Shown here: positions 26,486-37,252 of the stretch, piece after piece
How the letters are laid out: every line of letters starts with the position of its first letter
How positions within the stretch are numbered: position 1 is the stretch's first letter
From: Pyrenopolyporus hunteri
Taxonomy: Eukaryota > Ascomycota > Sordariomycetes > Xylariales > Hypoxylaceae
Reading direction: 5' to 3'
Length of the DNA: 64,000 nt
Assembly (NCBI GenBank): GCA_902806595.1
Contig: CADCXC010000004.1
Coordinates: 744,001-808,000, forward strand
Program-made: the position numbers and the translations under genes
Notes under the pieces: model-generated
The model's database searches: none
What the model saw: the letters and a program-made list of their open reading frames with translations, nothing else
Told to the model about the DNA's origin: nothing

Positions 26486-28079
26486 TGCCGTATGATCACG
26501 TTAATTTTGTAGTTTGTTATCTCTTCTGCTTGTGAGAGCGTGGCGGTTAACACAGAAAATTCTCGTGGTTACATACTTCGTCGGTCTGCCCGCAACAGCT
26601 GATTTACCTGATTTACCGGCTTTCCCCTCAAGGTTTAGACGGTCATTTCTTGTCAGGTCCCAATCACTTATCAAGTTCGCAGCGTTTTCTCCTGCAGGGG
26701 TCTCGGCCTGACGTCCAACCTGTTCTTCCTTCTAGTGATCATTTCCAAGCGAAACTTTCGCTCGTGATGCATCATTATTAGGTAGTCTTGGGTGGGACAG
26801 CATGCAATCTACGTACAACCTTAGCCGACCTGGCTGCGAGCTATTATCACGAATATGGGCGGTACAGTACCAATGGGGTCTTTGTAGCATGACTGCGTCA
26901 GAGACGGGTCATGATATCAAGCGGATCGCAAAATAGGCGCGAGAAAAAGCCAGCGTGGTGCGGGCTAAGCTACCTGGCTTATTCGTAGCGGCTTCTTAAC
27001 GGATAGGCGGACTCGCATGTCCAGGCGGTCGCAGACGAGGACTTGGCTGGCCGGCATGGGAACAGGGTAATAAAAACGCGGGCTACCTAACGAGTCTCTC
27101 TTTTCGAGTGCGCGGGATAAGGACGACGCCGTCCCAATGCTGGCTCTATGGAGATCCCCGGCCAGGCTACTGCCAGTGGTTTACCTGCACGTAGTAATTC
27201 ATACTCGTCCTGAGGTCGCCGACATGGGAGAAAGTTGTTGACCCGTTTCATGGGGCTTTGGTGTTCCGTGGGGTAGCTTTATGATGGACGGCGGGCAGAT
27301 ATGTCTGTGCCCGCAAAATGTCCCATGCAGGGTGCGCGATCTGCGCAGTTGGAGCTGGCACGGAACCGCGTAAAATACTCCGTGAGCTGGTACATGTCCC
27401 TCGGACTGGTGCGGTGCCCTCCTAGAACTGGTATCGATGGAGGGGAACGTTACCACCCTTTGAGAATCTTACGCCCGAAAACCTACTTATTACTTCTGCA
27501 TATCCGGGCCTGGCCACAGCAGTGGGGCGGATCATATTGTAATTATAATTGTATCTGTAGTGGCTCCGTCCTGGTCAGATATAGAATCGATCATAGGTAT
27601 CATACGGAAGTGTCTTGGACCTATGCTGGGTCGGTCTATGGCCCGTCGAAGAATACTTGCGAAACAGGTCCATGGCTTCTAAGCAAGCGTCGGGTGTTTG
27701 AGCGTGTATTAGTCTGCCTATGCATAGGCAAAGGCGTAAGAGATGATCAATGGGGACGAGATATACCTGGGGCAGGCGGAAGGGAGCAGGGCTCTTTTCA
27801 ACAAGTTGCAGCATTGGCGGCCGAGGCTACCCTAAACCGGTATCCACGATACGCTGGGATGATTCATCAAACCCCAAGTAAGGTGGCCCAGTAAGTAGTA
27901 TTATCATACCGTCACGGGTTCACAAGACCGTCTCCACGGCCGGTTGATACAGTGATGGGTTATTCGTCGGTGCTGCGAATTTTGGTTGGTCATAGTAAGT
28001 TGAAAGAAACACCCTAGCTGCAGCGAGGCGCTGGGCTTGGGGTCGTCTTCTTGCACTCGCTGCCACGATGAGGGCCGGG

Positions 28080-28135
28080 CAGGGTACGGGAGAGGGAGAG
28101 GGAGAGGGAGGGGGAGGGGAGAGGGAGAGGGAGGG
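28080..28135. repeat. purine tract of GGGAGA units
   Basis: Imperfect GAGAGG/GGGAGA hexamers run for about 55 bases, all purine on the plus strand. Such mirror-like purine tracts can form triplex or G-rich structures, but no function is shown here. Confidence 0.85.
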
Positions 28136-29029
28136 GGATATGAGGAGGGGAATCCCTATTATGAACGATCAATGAAAAGACTGCGCAGTCCCTGCTTAGG
28201 CTTGGTTAAGGCGGTGATCCCATCATGTGGCTGGGGATGGAGTCAGGAGGGTATGAGCTATGTGAGGCGGGATTGAATATCTAGCCTGTTGATTCGTGCT
28301 TCGAGGTTGTGATTGTGTTGGAAAGGGTAAAACCTACCTACCTCCATCCTATTAACTTGTGGAGGTATTTGGAAATGGGTGGGAAAAGAAGAATGAGAAT
28401 AGGTAATGAAAGGTGTATCGATCCCACCGTATTGTACGTTACAACGACCCGTACTGTACATGCAGAGGGATTCCACTATTCGGTCTAAAATTACCCAATG
28501 GGGAAAAAACGGTGCATCGATAGCCGCAGGTCTGCCGGTAAACTCCAACTATGGCTGGACTAATATGCGTCCGCGGGTATGTACTCGACGGACTTAGGCT
28601 GCTAGGTACTTGACACAGGTATCAAAGGAATTCGGAGTGGCGGCAAGAGGGAATAAATATGTTAGGTACCTAACCTAGGCAATGTTAAATTTCAATAAAA
28701 GGGAAAGGCGGAAAACACTGCTAAAAGAGAAAGAGAGAGAAAAGCCTCTTCCTGCTCAAATCATCTAATACACCGTATGTACCTAATATTGGTATTTTAT
28801 CATGATGACGAACGGATGAATGAACACAGGAAAACGGGATTTCTCTCAATTTTTACTATGTCATTTGTACCATGTAGATCAGATATCGATAAGGACTTAT
28901 CGCGTGGTCGTTATCATATTACGTCAAATGCACATTTTGTACAAATTTCTCAAATCACAAAGGCAAAACTCAATTCTAAAAATCTCCCTAACCCGCCCAG
29001 TCAGAAATAGCAGAAGCATCATCCCAGCC

Positions 29030-29055
29030 AAAAAAAAAAAAAAAAAAAAAAAAAA
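29030..29055 (+). repeat. 26-base poly(A) run
   Basis: An uninterrupted run of 26 A follows CATCATCCCAGCC. The 200 bases before it are AT-rich and contain a frame starting at 28,820, but no retrotransposon domain and no target-site duplication were recognised. Confidence 0.9.
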
Positions 29056-30191
29056 GTCCGCAGCCAACGACCACGGTTCCGAGCCGCCGAATCAGCGCAT
29101 GGAACGGAATACAGTTGCACAATCCCTACATTTACCACAGTATGGGTACGACAACACGTCGGCTTGCTCTGGGATTTGGCACCAAACAACCTAAGACTCT
29201 ACATAGAGCCGTTCAACCCGTTCACTTCTCTTCCTGACGGACGCAGACGCAGGCGCCAGCTGACGGCGTCTCGAATCTGCCCAGAGCCAGCCAAGCCAGC
29301 CAGCCCAGACTGGTCTGAAAGTCTGTGTTGGACGTTGGACCGCCTTCCCCTCCTAGCCTGGACATGGTTGTTATCCCAATAAGTCTCTCTGTCTTTGCGA
29401 ATTAGAAGTCTAAACTCTGGCGAGCGAGATTTTCTCCCTTCCTTTTTTTTCCGGGTCTTTTCGGCTTCTCTTTTTATTTTATTTTATTTTATCTTATTTT
29501 TATTTTCTTTTATCTCTCTCCGTCTTACCTACATAACACGTCTACTACCTAGCTTTCTGCATAGTAACGAATCGTTTAGTTCATAGATCCGTAATACTAA
29601 TTAACAGTAGCATATCAGCCCAGCACTAGGTAGTACCTGGTTGGGTAAAACGACCCATGTGGGTTGTCATGTACCTGTTACAAGGGTATTGATGTATGTA
29701 GGTAAAGTATGATACCTCCCCTCTCTCTGTATTTCTGCCTTTCTTCCCCTCTATATATACCTACGTACCTATCTATATAGGTATTTATATTTCTTTGGGA
29801 GAACCTTGCCGTCAGAAATTACTTGCGCGGACAACGGAATCCCTTGGATAACGCAAACTACCTAAAACTTGCACTCACCCACGTTAGCTTATGTTACTAC
29901 GTATGTACCTAGGTATGTAGGTCATGGATGTGATGTGGATTAGGGATCAGGTAGGCTGGTCAAGTCAGTAAGTACCTACCCACCTTCCACCCTGTTACTG
30001 TTGGACCCGCGTCCAATGAATCCAATGAATCCAATGTATGTAAGTAGTGTAAGTAGATACCTACATCCCCATCCCATACCTCTTACCTCGTCGTATCATA
30101 CAGTGCACTGGGTATGATGGCAAGAGCGTGCGTAACATGTATTTGCTGCATTGCACTTACTACCTCCTTCTTACATCCCGTACCTTGGATG

Positions 30192-30216
30192 CAGTCAGTC
30201 AGTCAGTCAGTCAGTT
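30192..30216. repeat. (CAGT)6 microsatellite
   Basis: Six CAGT units lie 1.2 kb upstream of the RING-finger gene, in a pyrimidine-rich region that may be its promoter or leader. Confidence 0.9.
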
Positions 30217-31382
30217 GTCCACCAGCCTTCTTTTGTCCTCCCTCCTTGCCCCTTCCTCCTAAGCTACCTACCTAACTTATCCTCCTAACCTATTCTGACT
30301 TATCCTTCACTTATCCCTCCCTTATGCTTCCCTTATCCTCTTCCTCCCTCTCTCTCTCTCTTCCTTCGTTATTTTCCGATCTACCTTCCCACCCCCCGGA
30401 GGCAGACTAAATAACGTCTAGGTAGGCCCGAAGCGTATCCGATGCTGACTCTTAGCATCTTTAACCCCTCCATATCTCAATTTCCCTCTTTAAGTGTCTC
30501 ATCATACTGCCGACGTATTTCCCAACACCTTCACAACCGAACTCTATCCCCTTCAATCCTACCTCCTACTACTACTCCTACTACTCCTACTACCTCCTCC
30601 TCTTCCTCTTCCTCCTCCCCCTCAACCACCACAACCTCTATCATATTGTGGTACACCTAGAATCTGAGTTCCCATTTCCTCATGAATATTACAATATAAA
30701 AGTATTTATCAAAGGCCAGCGTTTGCCCAATCCAATAACTATTTACCAGGCGGCCCAGCGGTTAATTAGCGGTTGGATGGGGAACGGAGTTTCGTTTTCG
30801 CAAGAGAGATAGAGGGAGAGTACAAAGACCGAATAACAGTTTTACCTATTGTCCCTCTAGCGACGGTATTATTTTCACCGACTATTCCATAGGCCAACAG
30901 AAGAAAGAAATCATCCAAGAACGCAAACCCGTCGAAGCCACGATATCCCGCACCGTAGTGGCCCTCGGCCTGTACCTCCCCGTCCGCCCGCACCGTTATC
31001 ACCGTATCCCGACTACAGTGTGTGCTAGGAAGACGAATTCAACCTCTTAAGCACAGTAGGCAGATTGTCCGGGAGCCGCGTGGAACAGGGTTTCGACATC
31101 GGCCGCCTATGCCAACTGTGACGATTTGTGACCCCCTGGTGATCTTCGTATCCGCACCCTTCCGAAGTGATCCGTCATCTGGTTATCTATATCCCACGAA
31201 CCCCTCCTTCTTAGAACCACAACTTCTCTCTCCCATCCCACTTACACCTCAAAAGGATATTCAAGCTGCCGTACTTTTATAGGATATCTGGGGCATAGGA
31301 GCGAGAGTGACGGCCCTTTGACCTCGGCCGCCACTCTCCAGAAGGAAAGGAATAATACCGTCAGAAGGAAGGGAATAATAGC

Positions 31383-33641
31383 ATGGACCCTTCAACCATG
31401 GATTTCATGATGCATGCCCCAGAGCATGCTAGCCCACCTTCATCGACTGCCGATCACGCAGCCCGCTCTACCTGTCCGGCCCTACGTGCTGTTACCGAGC
31501 ACAATCAACACCCACCGCCATCGTTCCCGTCCCGGCCCAACTACTACTTTGACCCGGTACACAACAACCCTCACTTTTGGCAAGCCCTACCTCCACCTCA
31601 TTCCCGGTGGCCTTCAGAAGCTCCCTTCCAACCCACTCCACCCATCGTCCCTCTGGGTACAGGCCAAATAAATCAGCCACCTTATCCCTCAAACCTACCT
31701 AACCCTTACAACTCCCACCAACCACCTCCGTTTCGTTACGGGGCGCCAATGCTCAGCCTGCAGCGGATTGGGGGTACTGCGCCTATTCAACACAGTCAAG
31801 GAAGTTTTTCAGGGTCAACTCAAGGTCAAGGTCAACCTCAATCTCAACCGGGAATTTCGGGTGAATCTGGGTCTGGGTCAGGATCCGGTGGCGGAGCGCA
31901 TGGGCAGAGAGCAAACAACCTGCCATCTCTGAATACCGTTCCTCCTGCAACTTCAAACCAAGGTGCGCAGGCAACATTCGCCCAGACTTCGCATCCGACT
32001 CAACGGTCCACCCAGCACAGCCCTCCGTCCTTCATTCGGCATAGCATGCCATCAGCTCTTAACATGGCCGACGTAAACTTGTCTCCCTTGAGTGGACGAG
32101 CCGAGGCTGGGACCTCTCATTCGGGTAAGCTAGTCACCTTGAATTGTAATAACAAATTATATCTAGAAACTGCTAACCATGTTGGCAGCTTCGTCGTCGC
32201 CTCCCCGCCGAGCACCTACTGGTCCTCGCGCCACCACTGAAGTGTCTAGTGAGGCCAACACTTCCGAGCCGCGCCGAGCTAGTGCGAGCGCGGCCCGAAG
32301 CAGGAGGGGCGCTTCACGTCTTCCATCGTCCGAATCTGGTTGGTCCAGCGACGATGACTCGGACCCCGATGCGGTTGCGTTGTCCTTCCTAGAGGCTGCC
32401 GTGTCCGGAACACCCGGAGAGCACGCATCCGACGACCGCTTACGAGCGCACCAACTTATGAGGGGTGCGGTGTCAAGCAAGAGAGTTGCCTCTAAGAAGG
32501 CGATCACGTCGCTCGAGAGCGTGACGATTTCGAGTCTGCCGGAGAACGAGAGAAGTAAGTAGTACCTACCGAAGTAGTTCGCTTCTAGCTAACGGCTCTT
32601 AGCCTGCGTGATCTGCTATAACGATTATGGCGTGCAAACGCCCGAGGGCATCAACGAAACCCCGCTACGGCTCCCAAAGTGCAAGCATGTCTTTGGAGAT
32701 CATTGTATTAAGAAATGGTTTGAGGAATCGGATAGTTGCCCCTACTGCAGAGATAAGGTCCCTTCGGAACCTCAGTACCGGCACGCGATGAATCCCCACA
32801 ACGTTTACCGATACCTACGTCAGCACCACCAAATGCATATGCAGATGCAGATGCGCGCTCGAGATCATGAACGAGGTGATTCGGATCCGCCTAGCCGACC
32901 CACCGAAGCCACGATGGGTGGCTTCGCGACCTTGGCTTCGAGGTATGTGTTTACAATTAGCTACCAACTATGCTATACTTTTATACTAACATGAGGGCGT
33001 AGCCCGTTCCCGGATCTCGATTATGGTATGTTAGGCGGCGGTGCAGCTAGGAGAGCAGAGAATATGCCGATGTACGGCTCCCGGACCGCGGCTTGGTATG
33101 GTAGTTTCGGAGATCGCCACTCTCCGCTCCCCTTCAACGAAGTTAGCGAGAATAGGCGTAGGGTACGGCCTCGTCACGGCAGCTTGAGAGGATTCCCTCC
33201 TGGACGTCCCCATTTTGCCGCTCCACCGGTGAACACTACGGCTCAACCCCAGGTACATTCCTACTTCAGTCCTACAAGAAGGATGGTGAATTCGCTAACA
33301 GTTCTCTACAGCAATACCCACCCTGGGTTGGTAGACCCAATACTAGTCATATGCATAATCGACAGCATTCAGCGTCCTCTAATACCGCCGCTCGGCCAAC
33401 ATTCGACGCCAACGTTTCCGGTTTTCCGTTCCAGCCACAGGTGGGATCGCCGTCCGAGCCCTATCCGAATCCGCTGAATATGACAAACTCGGCCGGTGCT
33501 GCTGACGAATATCCTACGCTCCCGCATATGCGCTCGCAGCACGTGTCGCCGTTATCTCCGACATACGCAGGCCCAGAAGTCTACATGTCAAACGCCGACG
33601 ACCCCGGCTATGGCGGATCAGTTTCTCACCAGCAGTCGTAG
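31383..33641 (+). CDS. RING-finger protein (putative E3 ubiquitin ligase)
   Basis: I read five exons: 31383-32124, 32189-32554, 32603-32942, 33003-33252 and 33312-33641, giving 675 aa to a TAG stop. Donors are GTAAGC, GTAAGT, GTATGT and GTACAT; branch sites such as GCTAACC and ACTAACA are visible; phases match. The N-terminal 270 residues are Pro/Ser/Gln/His-rich. A Ser/Asp-rich region follows, then the RING at residues 371-418 with C371, C374, C396, H398, C404, C415 and C418. The usual ligand after the HxF motif is Gly401, with His403 as a possible substitute. Trp408 fits an E2-contact residue. The C-terminal half is low-complexity. The protein probably transfers ubiquitin, but its substrate is unknown. 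In the same frame 72 more coding-like codons follow the stop (33642-33860), so the true C-terminus is uncertain. The start is the first Met of the open frame. Confidence 0.82.
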
Positions 33642-33860
33642 GTAAACGCGTTCGTGGGAAATCTATATCCATCCCTCGTCCCCACCCCGGGACCTTTGTA
33701 CCATGGACCAATGAACGGCGCGTATCAGCAGATTCCACATGGACATTATTATCACAACCAAGGATACCACCAACATCATCATCAGCCGGCCCAGGAACCA
33801 CAAGGTTCTCAGCAGGGGCCACTACGTAATAGACGACGGAGACCGACTGCTCATCGATAG
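33642..33860 (+). other. in-frame coding-like extension after the RING gene stop
   Basis: Directly after the TAG at 33639-33641 the same frame continues for 72 codons to a second TAG. The translation is rich in His, Gln, Pro and Tyr, as is the upstream protein, and ends in a basic RNRRRRPTAHR tail. Possible explanations are stop-codon readthrough, an unrecognised intron that removes the TAG (for example GTTTCT at 33621 to CAG at 33731, phase 0, or GTAGGT at 33638 to TAG at 33832), a recent nonsense mutation, or a base error. Confidence 0.55.
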
Positions 33861-35016
33861 GAGGGGATAGAGGGAGCCGCAGTTTATAGGTTCTGAGTGA
33901 CCATTTCTTTTCTCATTCATGCATGCGACGTCTTATGGAACAGGTAATTCGCATAGAGATCTGCATTGTTTTCTCGATTTTTTCGCACAGGGCATTTCGA
34001 TGGTTTGGCACAAGGCAAAGTCTGATCCGAGAATTTCACAAGGGCGGGTTCTTACTGACTCTTCTTCTTCTTCTACTCAACTCCGCAAACATTTCCGCTA
34101 GGCGTTAGGAAGGGCGGGTTTATTTAAGGCCGGAACAGGGCGGCCATTTCACGCACGATACGCAACCAGGTTCACCACGATTCTCTCTTCGTTTCGGCAC
34201 GGACGGTTCGATGCGTCGACCGCCACATTTGATGATAGGGATGATAAGGGGGATGATTCTCTTCTAGGAGACGGTTATTATTAGACTGGGAAGTCTCCTT
34301 TCCCAAACAAAACCTCGCGGGGATCTTTCGGCCTCAGGGCGATGGCTTTCATGGATGCATATACTTGACCCCCTCTCTCATACCCGGGATCCAGTTCCTG
34401 GCAACGAGCTATACCTCCTAATTCAGATAGGCAAGTAGGCTCTATAATTGAGCGTCACGCTTGAGTTACTTCGATGGCCTTGATTTCCCTTCTCAGTGAT
34501 GTATTATTCGCCTCTTCAAATGAAATTATGAAAAGTTTTTGGCAAAATTCAGACACGGCTTCCTGTTCCGAATAGGATGCGAGCCAATAATTTTCCCCGT
34601 GAACATACTCGAATGTGTCTAGACACACGATGGATCCGCCTAGATACTTAGAAAAGCCTCCTAAGGTTAGCCCTTTGCATTCCGAGTTTCAGAAATATGC
34701 TCTAGAACACAGGTGGGTGGTAGGCCAGACGAGTTGACTTTTTCACTTTGCAAATCATACTACCTCCCTACCTAGGCATATTCCAGATCGAGTGATCCGA
34801 CCCTAAACCAAGAAAGAAGAAAAAATAAGTTGACATGCTGCTACCTCTCCCTATCTCCATGGTAGGTATCCCCAAAACTAATAAATAAATGTATCTTTTC
34901 AACGTCGAACATGCCCGTACACAGCTAGGAATACATCGCCACCTCAACATATCCCAAACAGAAGCTGCAACGCCGGCACCGACCTAGTGAACCTTCCCTC
35001 CCTTCGCTTCTTTTCG
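33861..35016. other. spacer between convergent genes
   Basis: This 1.15 kb lies between the 3' ends of the RING gene and the APH-fold gene. It holds no supported gene. It should contain both 3' untranslated regions. A short CTTCTT repeat is at 34,060-34,075 and AT-rich sequence surrounds 34,500 and 34,800-34,890. Confidence 0.7.
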
Positions 35017-36482
35017 TCACAACTTAGTTTCCCTCTCCCTCTCCCTCTCCTTCCCCCTCGCCCCCATGTTAGCCTTTGCCTCCTCCTTCCCCCTCCTCGC
35101 CTTCTCCTCGCACACGAGCTTCCACGCGAACTCGCCGAGGGGCGCGAAGGCGGCGGCGTGGCGGCGGGCGTCGGCGCTCGAGGCCTGGCGCGTGGCGACG
35201 CGCGCCGCGATGCCCTGGCAGATAGCCGCTAGCCGGAACACGCTGAAGGCCGCGGCCCACGCGACCTCGTCGGCCCGCGGGTCCCAGCCCGCCGCGGCCG
35301 CGTACCAGGTCAGGATCTCGGCGGGAGAGGGTAGGCCGGGCGTCGCGTGGGGGAGGAAGCCCGCGTGCGAGATGGCGGAGATGGCTTCGTTGGGGGAGAT
35401 TTGGGCGGTTGAATTGGGATTGGAGGGGGGAGTCGTGGTGGAAGAAGAGGATGGGGAGGAAGTGGAGGGGGATTGAGATAGCGAAGCCAAATAAAACGGG
35501 TTGAGAAGATTCGCCAGATCGGACAACGGGTGTCCGACCGTACTCATCTCCCAGTCCAGAATTCCCGCAACACGCGACTCCTCCGGGTCGAACACGACAT
35601 TGTCGATCTTATAATCGCCGTGGACCAGCGTCGCGCGGTCGCGCGGGCGCAGGGCCTCGTCGCCGAAGAACGCCACGAGCTCCTGCATGTGCGGGATCTC
35701 GCCGACCGGCAGCCCCGTTCCGGCGTCCTTCGCGCGGGCCTGCGCGCCGCAGATCTGCCGCCAGGTCGCGAGCTGGCGCGCGTAGAAGCCGCCCTTGCGA
35801 CCGAACGAGCCCAGCCCCACGGCGTCCGGGTCGACGCGGTGCAGGGCGGCCAGGGCCTCGACGGCGGCGCGCCAGAGGGCGGAGCGGGTCGCGGGGGAGG
35901 AGGCGGTGGGTATGGCCGGGTCGTGGAAGATGCGCCCGTCCACGAAGGACATGATGTAGAAGGGCGTGCCGAGCACGGAGGCGTCCTCGCATAGACAGTA
36001 GGCGCGCGGCACGGGGACGGGGGTGTTTTGCAGTGCGGCGATGACGCGGTGTTCCCGCTCAACTTTGTGTGCGGCTTGAGAGAGGAGTTTTCCGGCCGGT
36101 TTCTTGCGTAGCACGTACCGCGTGCCGTTCGGCGAGGTCAGTTGGTATGTCGGGTTCGATTGGCCGAAGCCGAACTGTAGGGGCGGCGTGTTAGTCTTGG
36201 GAGTTCTGGCCGGGCTGGAGGGCGATAGGGTAAGCGATGGGAGGTAGTAGAGCAATGTTTTCCTCTTCCCCTTTTCTTATATGATTCTTTAATCTGGAAG
36301 AAAGAATGGGTTGAGCCAGGTGCAGTACTATGATACTAAGACTCGGGGACTGAGAGACTAGTAGATCTACTCTTTTAACGAACCTGCTTCACGTCCAATG
36401 GCACCTGAATCTCGGGCACGTTCTGGCTAACATAGCGTTCCAATGCCGCCGTATCGATCGGATGTCTTACTTGTCCCGCCAT
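35017..36482 (-). CDS. APH-fold phosphotransferase, ACAD10/11 N-domain type
   Basis: Two exons (36482-36384 and 36174-35017) joined by a 209 bp intron give 418 aa. Exon 1 encodes 33 residues starting MAGQVRHPIDTAAL, and the junction reads VKQ/FGFGQSNPTYQL in phase 0. The intron donor is GTTCGT, a GACTAAC branch site is present, and the acceptor is CTACAG. The protein has the aminoglycoside-phosphotransferase kinase fold: Lys57 in LRKKP (ATP contact), Glu72 of the C-helix, catalytic HGDYKIDN at 218-225 (Asp220, Asn225) and the metal-binding GILDWE (Asp240) followed by STVGHPLSDL. This pattern is that of the kinase-like domain fused to acyl-CoA dehydrogenases in ACAD10/11; here it stands alone. 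ACAD10/11 proteins phosphorylate 4-hydroxyacyl-CoA; that role is only inferred here. The C-terminus is Lys/Arg/Glu-rich. The gene is strikingly GC-rich compared with its flanks, so long antisense frames exist but are shadows. Confidence 0.88.
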
Positions 36483-37252
36483 TGCTCTAGATTTCAAGCT
36501 TTGTATTCCCGTTTCCAGCGTATAAATCTAAAGCTACCGAAAAGGAGAAGCGAAGTAGGCAATTGGGTCTATCGGTATCATCTGTCTATTCAATTACTAT
36601 CGTGTCATCGCATGGTCTAGCGTCGAGGTATAACTAGCGTGGTATAATACGAGGGAGAACAAAGAAGAGAGGTGAAGCATATCACACTCATAGGCGAGGT
36701 ACAAATATACGGAATTGGAGACGGAGAAACTGAGGTTCAATCTCAAAAAAAAGAAATGAGCGATGAACACTGCCAAAGATACCGAGGCAAGCTACGAACT
36801 CGGAAGGCGGTATCGGTAGATCCCCACTTAATTAATACCATAGCAGTTCCTATTGCTGGGATGTGCGGGGGAGGGGTAGGTATAAAAGGGAAACGGAAAG
36901 AGCTCTAGTCTCCTGCCAAGGCACCTCGGTCCCTCGTTCATTTGCGGCTAGCTGAGCTGAGTACCCTGAATAGTAGGTACATAACTTATACGATGCACAC
37001 ACTATACCATAGTATAGGTAGTATGCAGGAGACACTAAACAGGACGATATTATTGGCTCGGACTTCGATCGTCTACATGCTTCTAACCTAGGTACTTAAG
37101 TACCTATTTATGTACCTACCTGGTAGGTACCAACCTTATACAAAAGTTCGAACGATGCTTTTGACCGATATTCTATTTTTATATACGTGCACGAGGTACA
37201 CTTGAGATATCTGAACGGCGTAAATACCACCTGACGATGCATTGCTCAACTC
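36483..37252. other. spacer with GGTACC palindromes
   Basis: This is the promoter side of the APH-fold gene and the 3' side of utp12. No gene is seen. Palindromic CCTAGG/GGTACC words cluster at 37,085-37,130. Confidence 0.65.

Larger units (their letters stand above)
16925..31382. other. long gene-poor region, 14.5 kb
   Basis: No complete gene can be supported. From 17.4 to 19.9 kb the sequence is dominated by CCTA/TAGG tetranucleotide runs on both strands. From 20.2 to 21.6 kb a CAAGCCTCRC decamer recurs. From about 22.3 to 24.3 kb, and less clearly at 27.1-27.9 kb, open frames broken by scattered stops suggest decayed coding DNA. AT-rich microsatellites occur at 26,400-26,490 and GGGAGA repeats at 28,080-28,135. 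A 26-base A-run lies at 29,030-29,055. From 29.4 to 31.38 kb pyrimidine-rich tracts and a CAGT repeat (30,192-30,216) precede the RING gene, and part of this is probably its long leader. Confidence 0.5.

Noticed and set aside
27301..27894. 197-codon plus-strand frame
   Set aside because: No recognisable domain, atypical Cys/Trp/Arg-rich composition, and another frame of the same stretch looks equally protein-like with stops; at best a relic.
35530..36062. Antisense and alternate frames of 127-172 codons within the APH-fold exon
   Set aside because: They are Arg/Pro/Gly/Ala-rich translations of GC-rich coding DNA and carry no domain; the sense frame has the full APH motifs.
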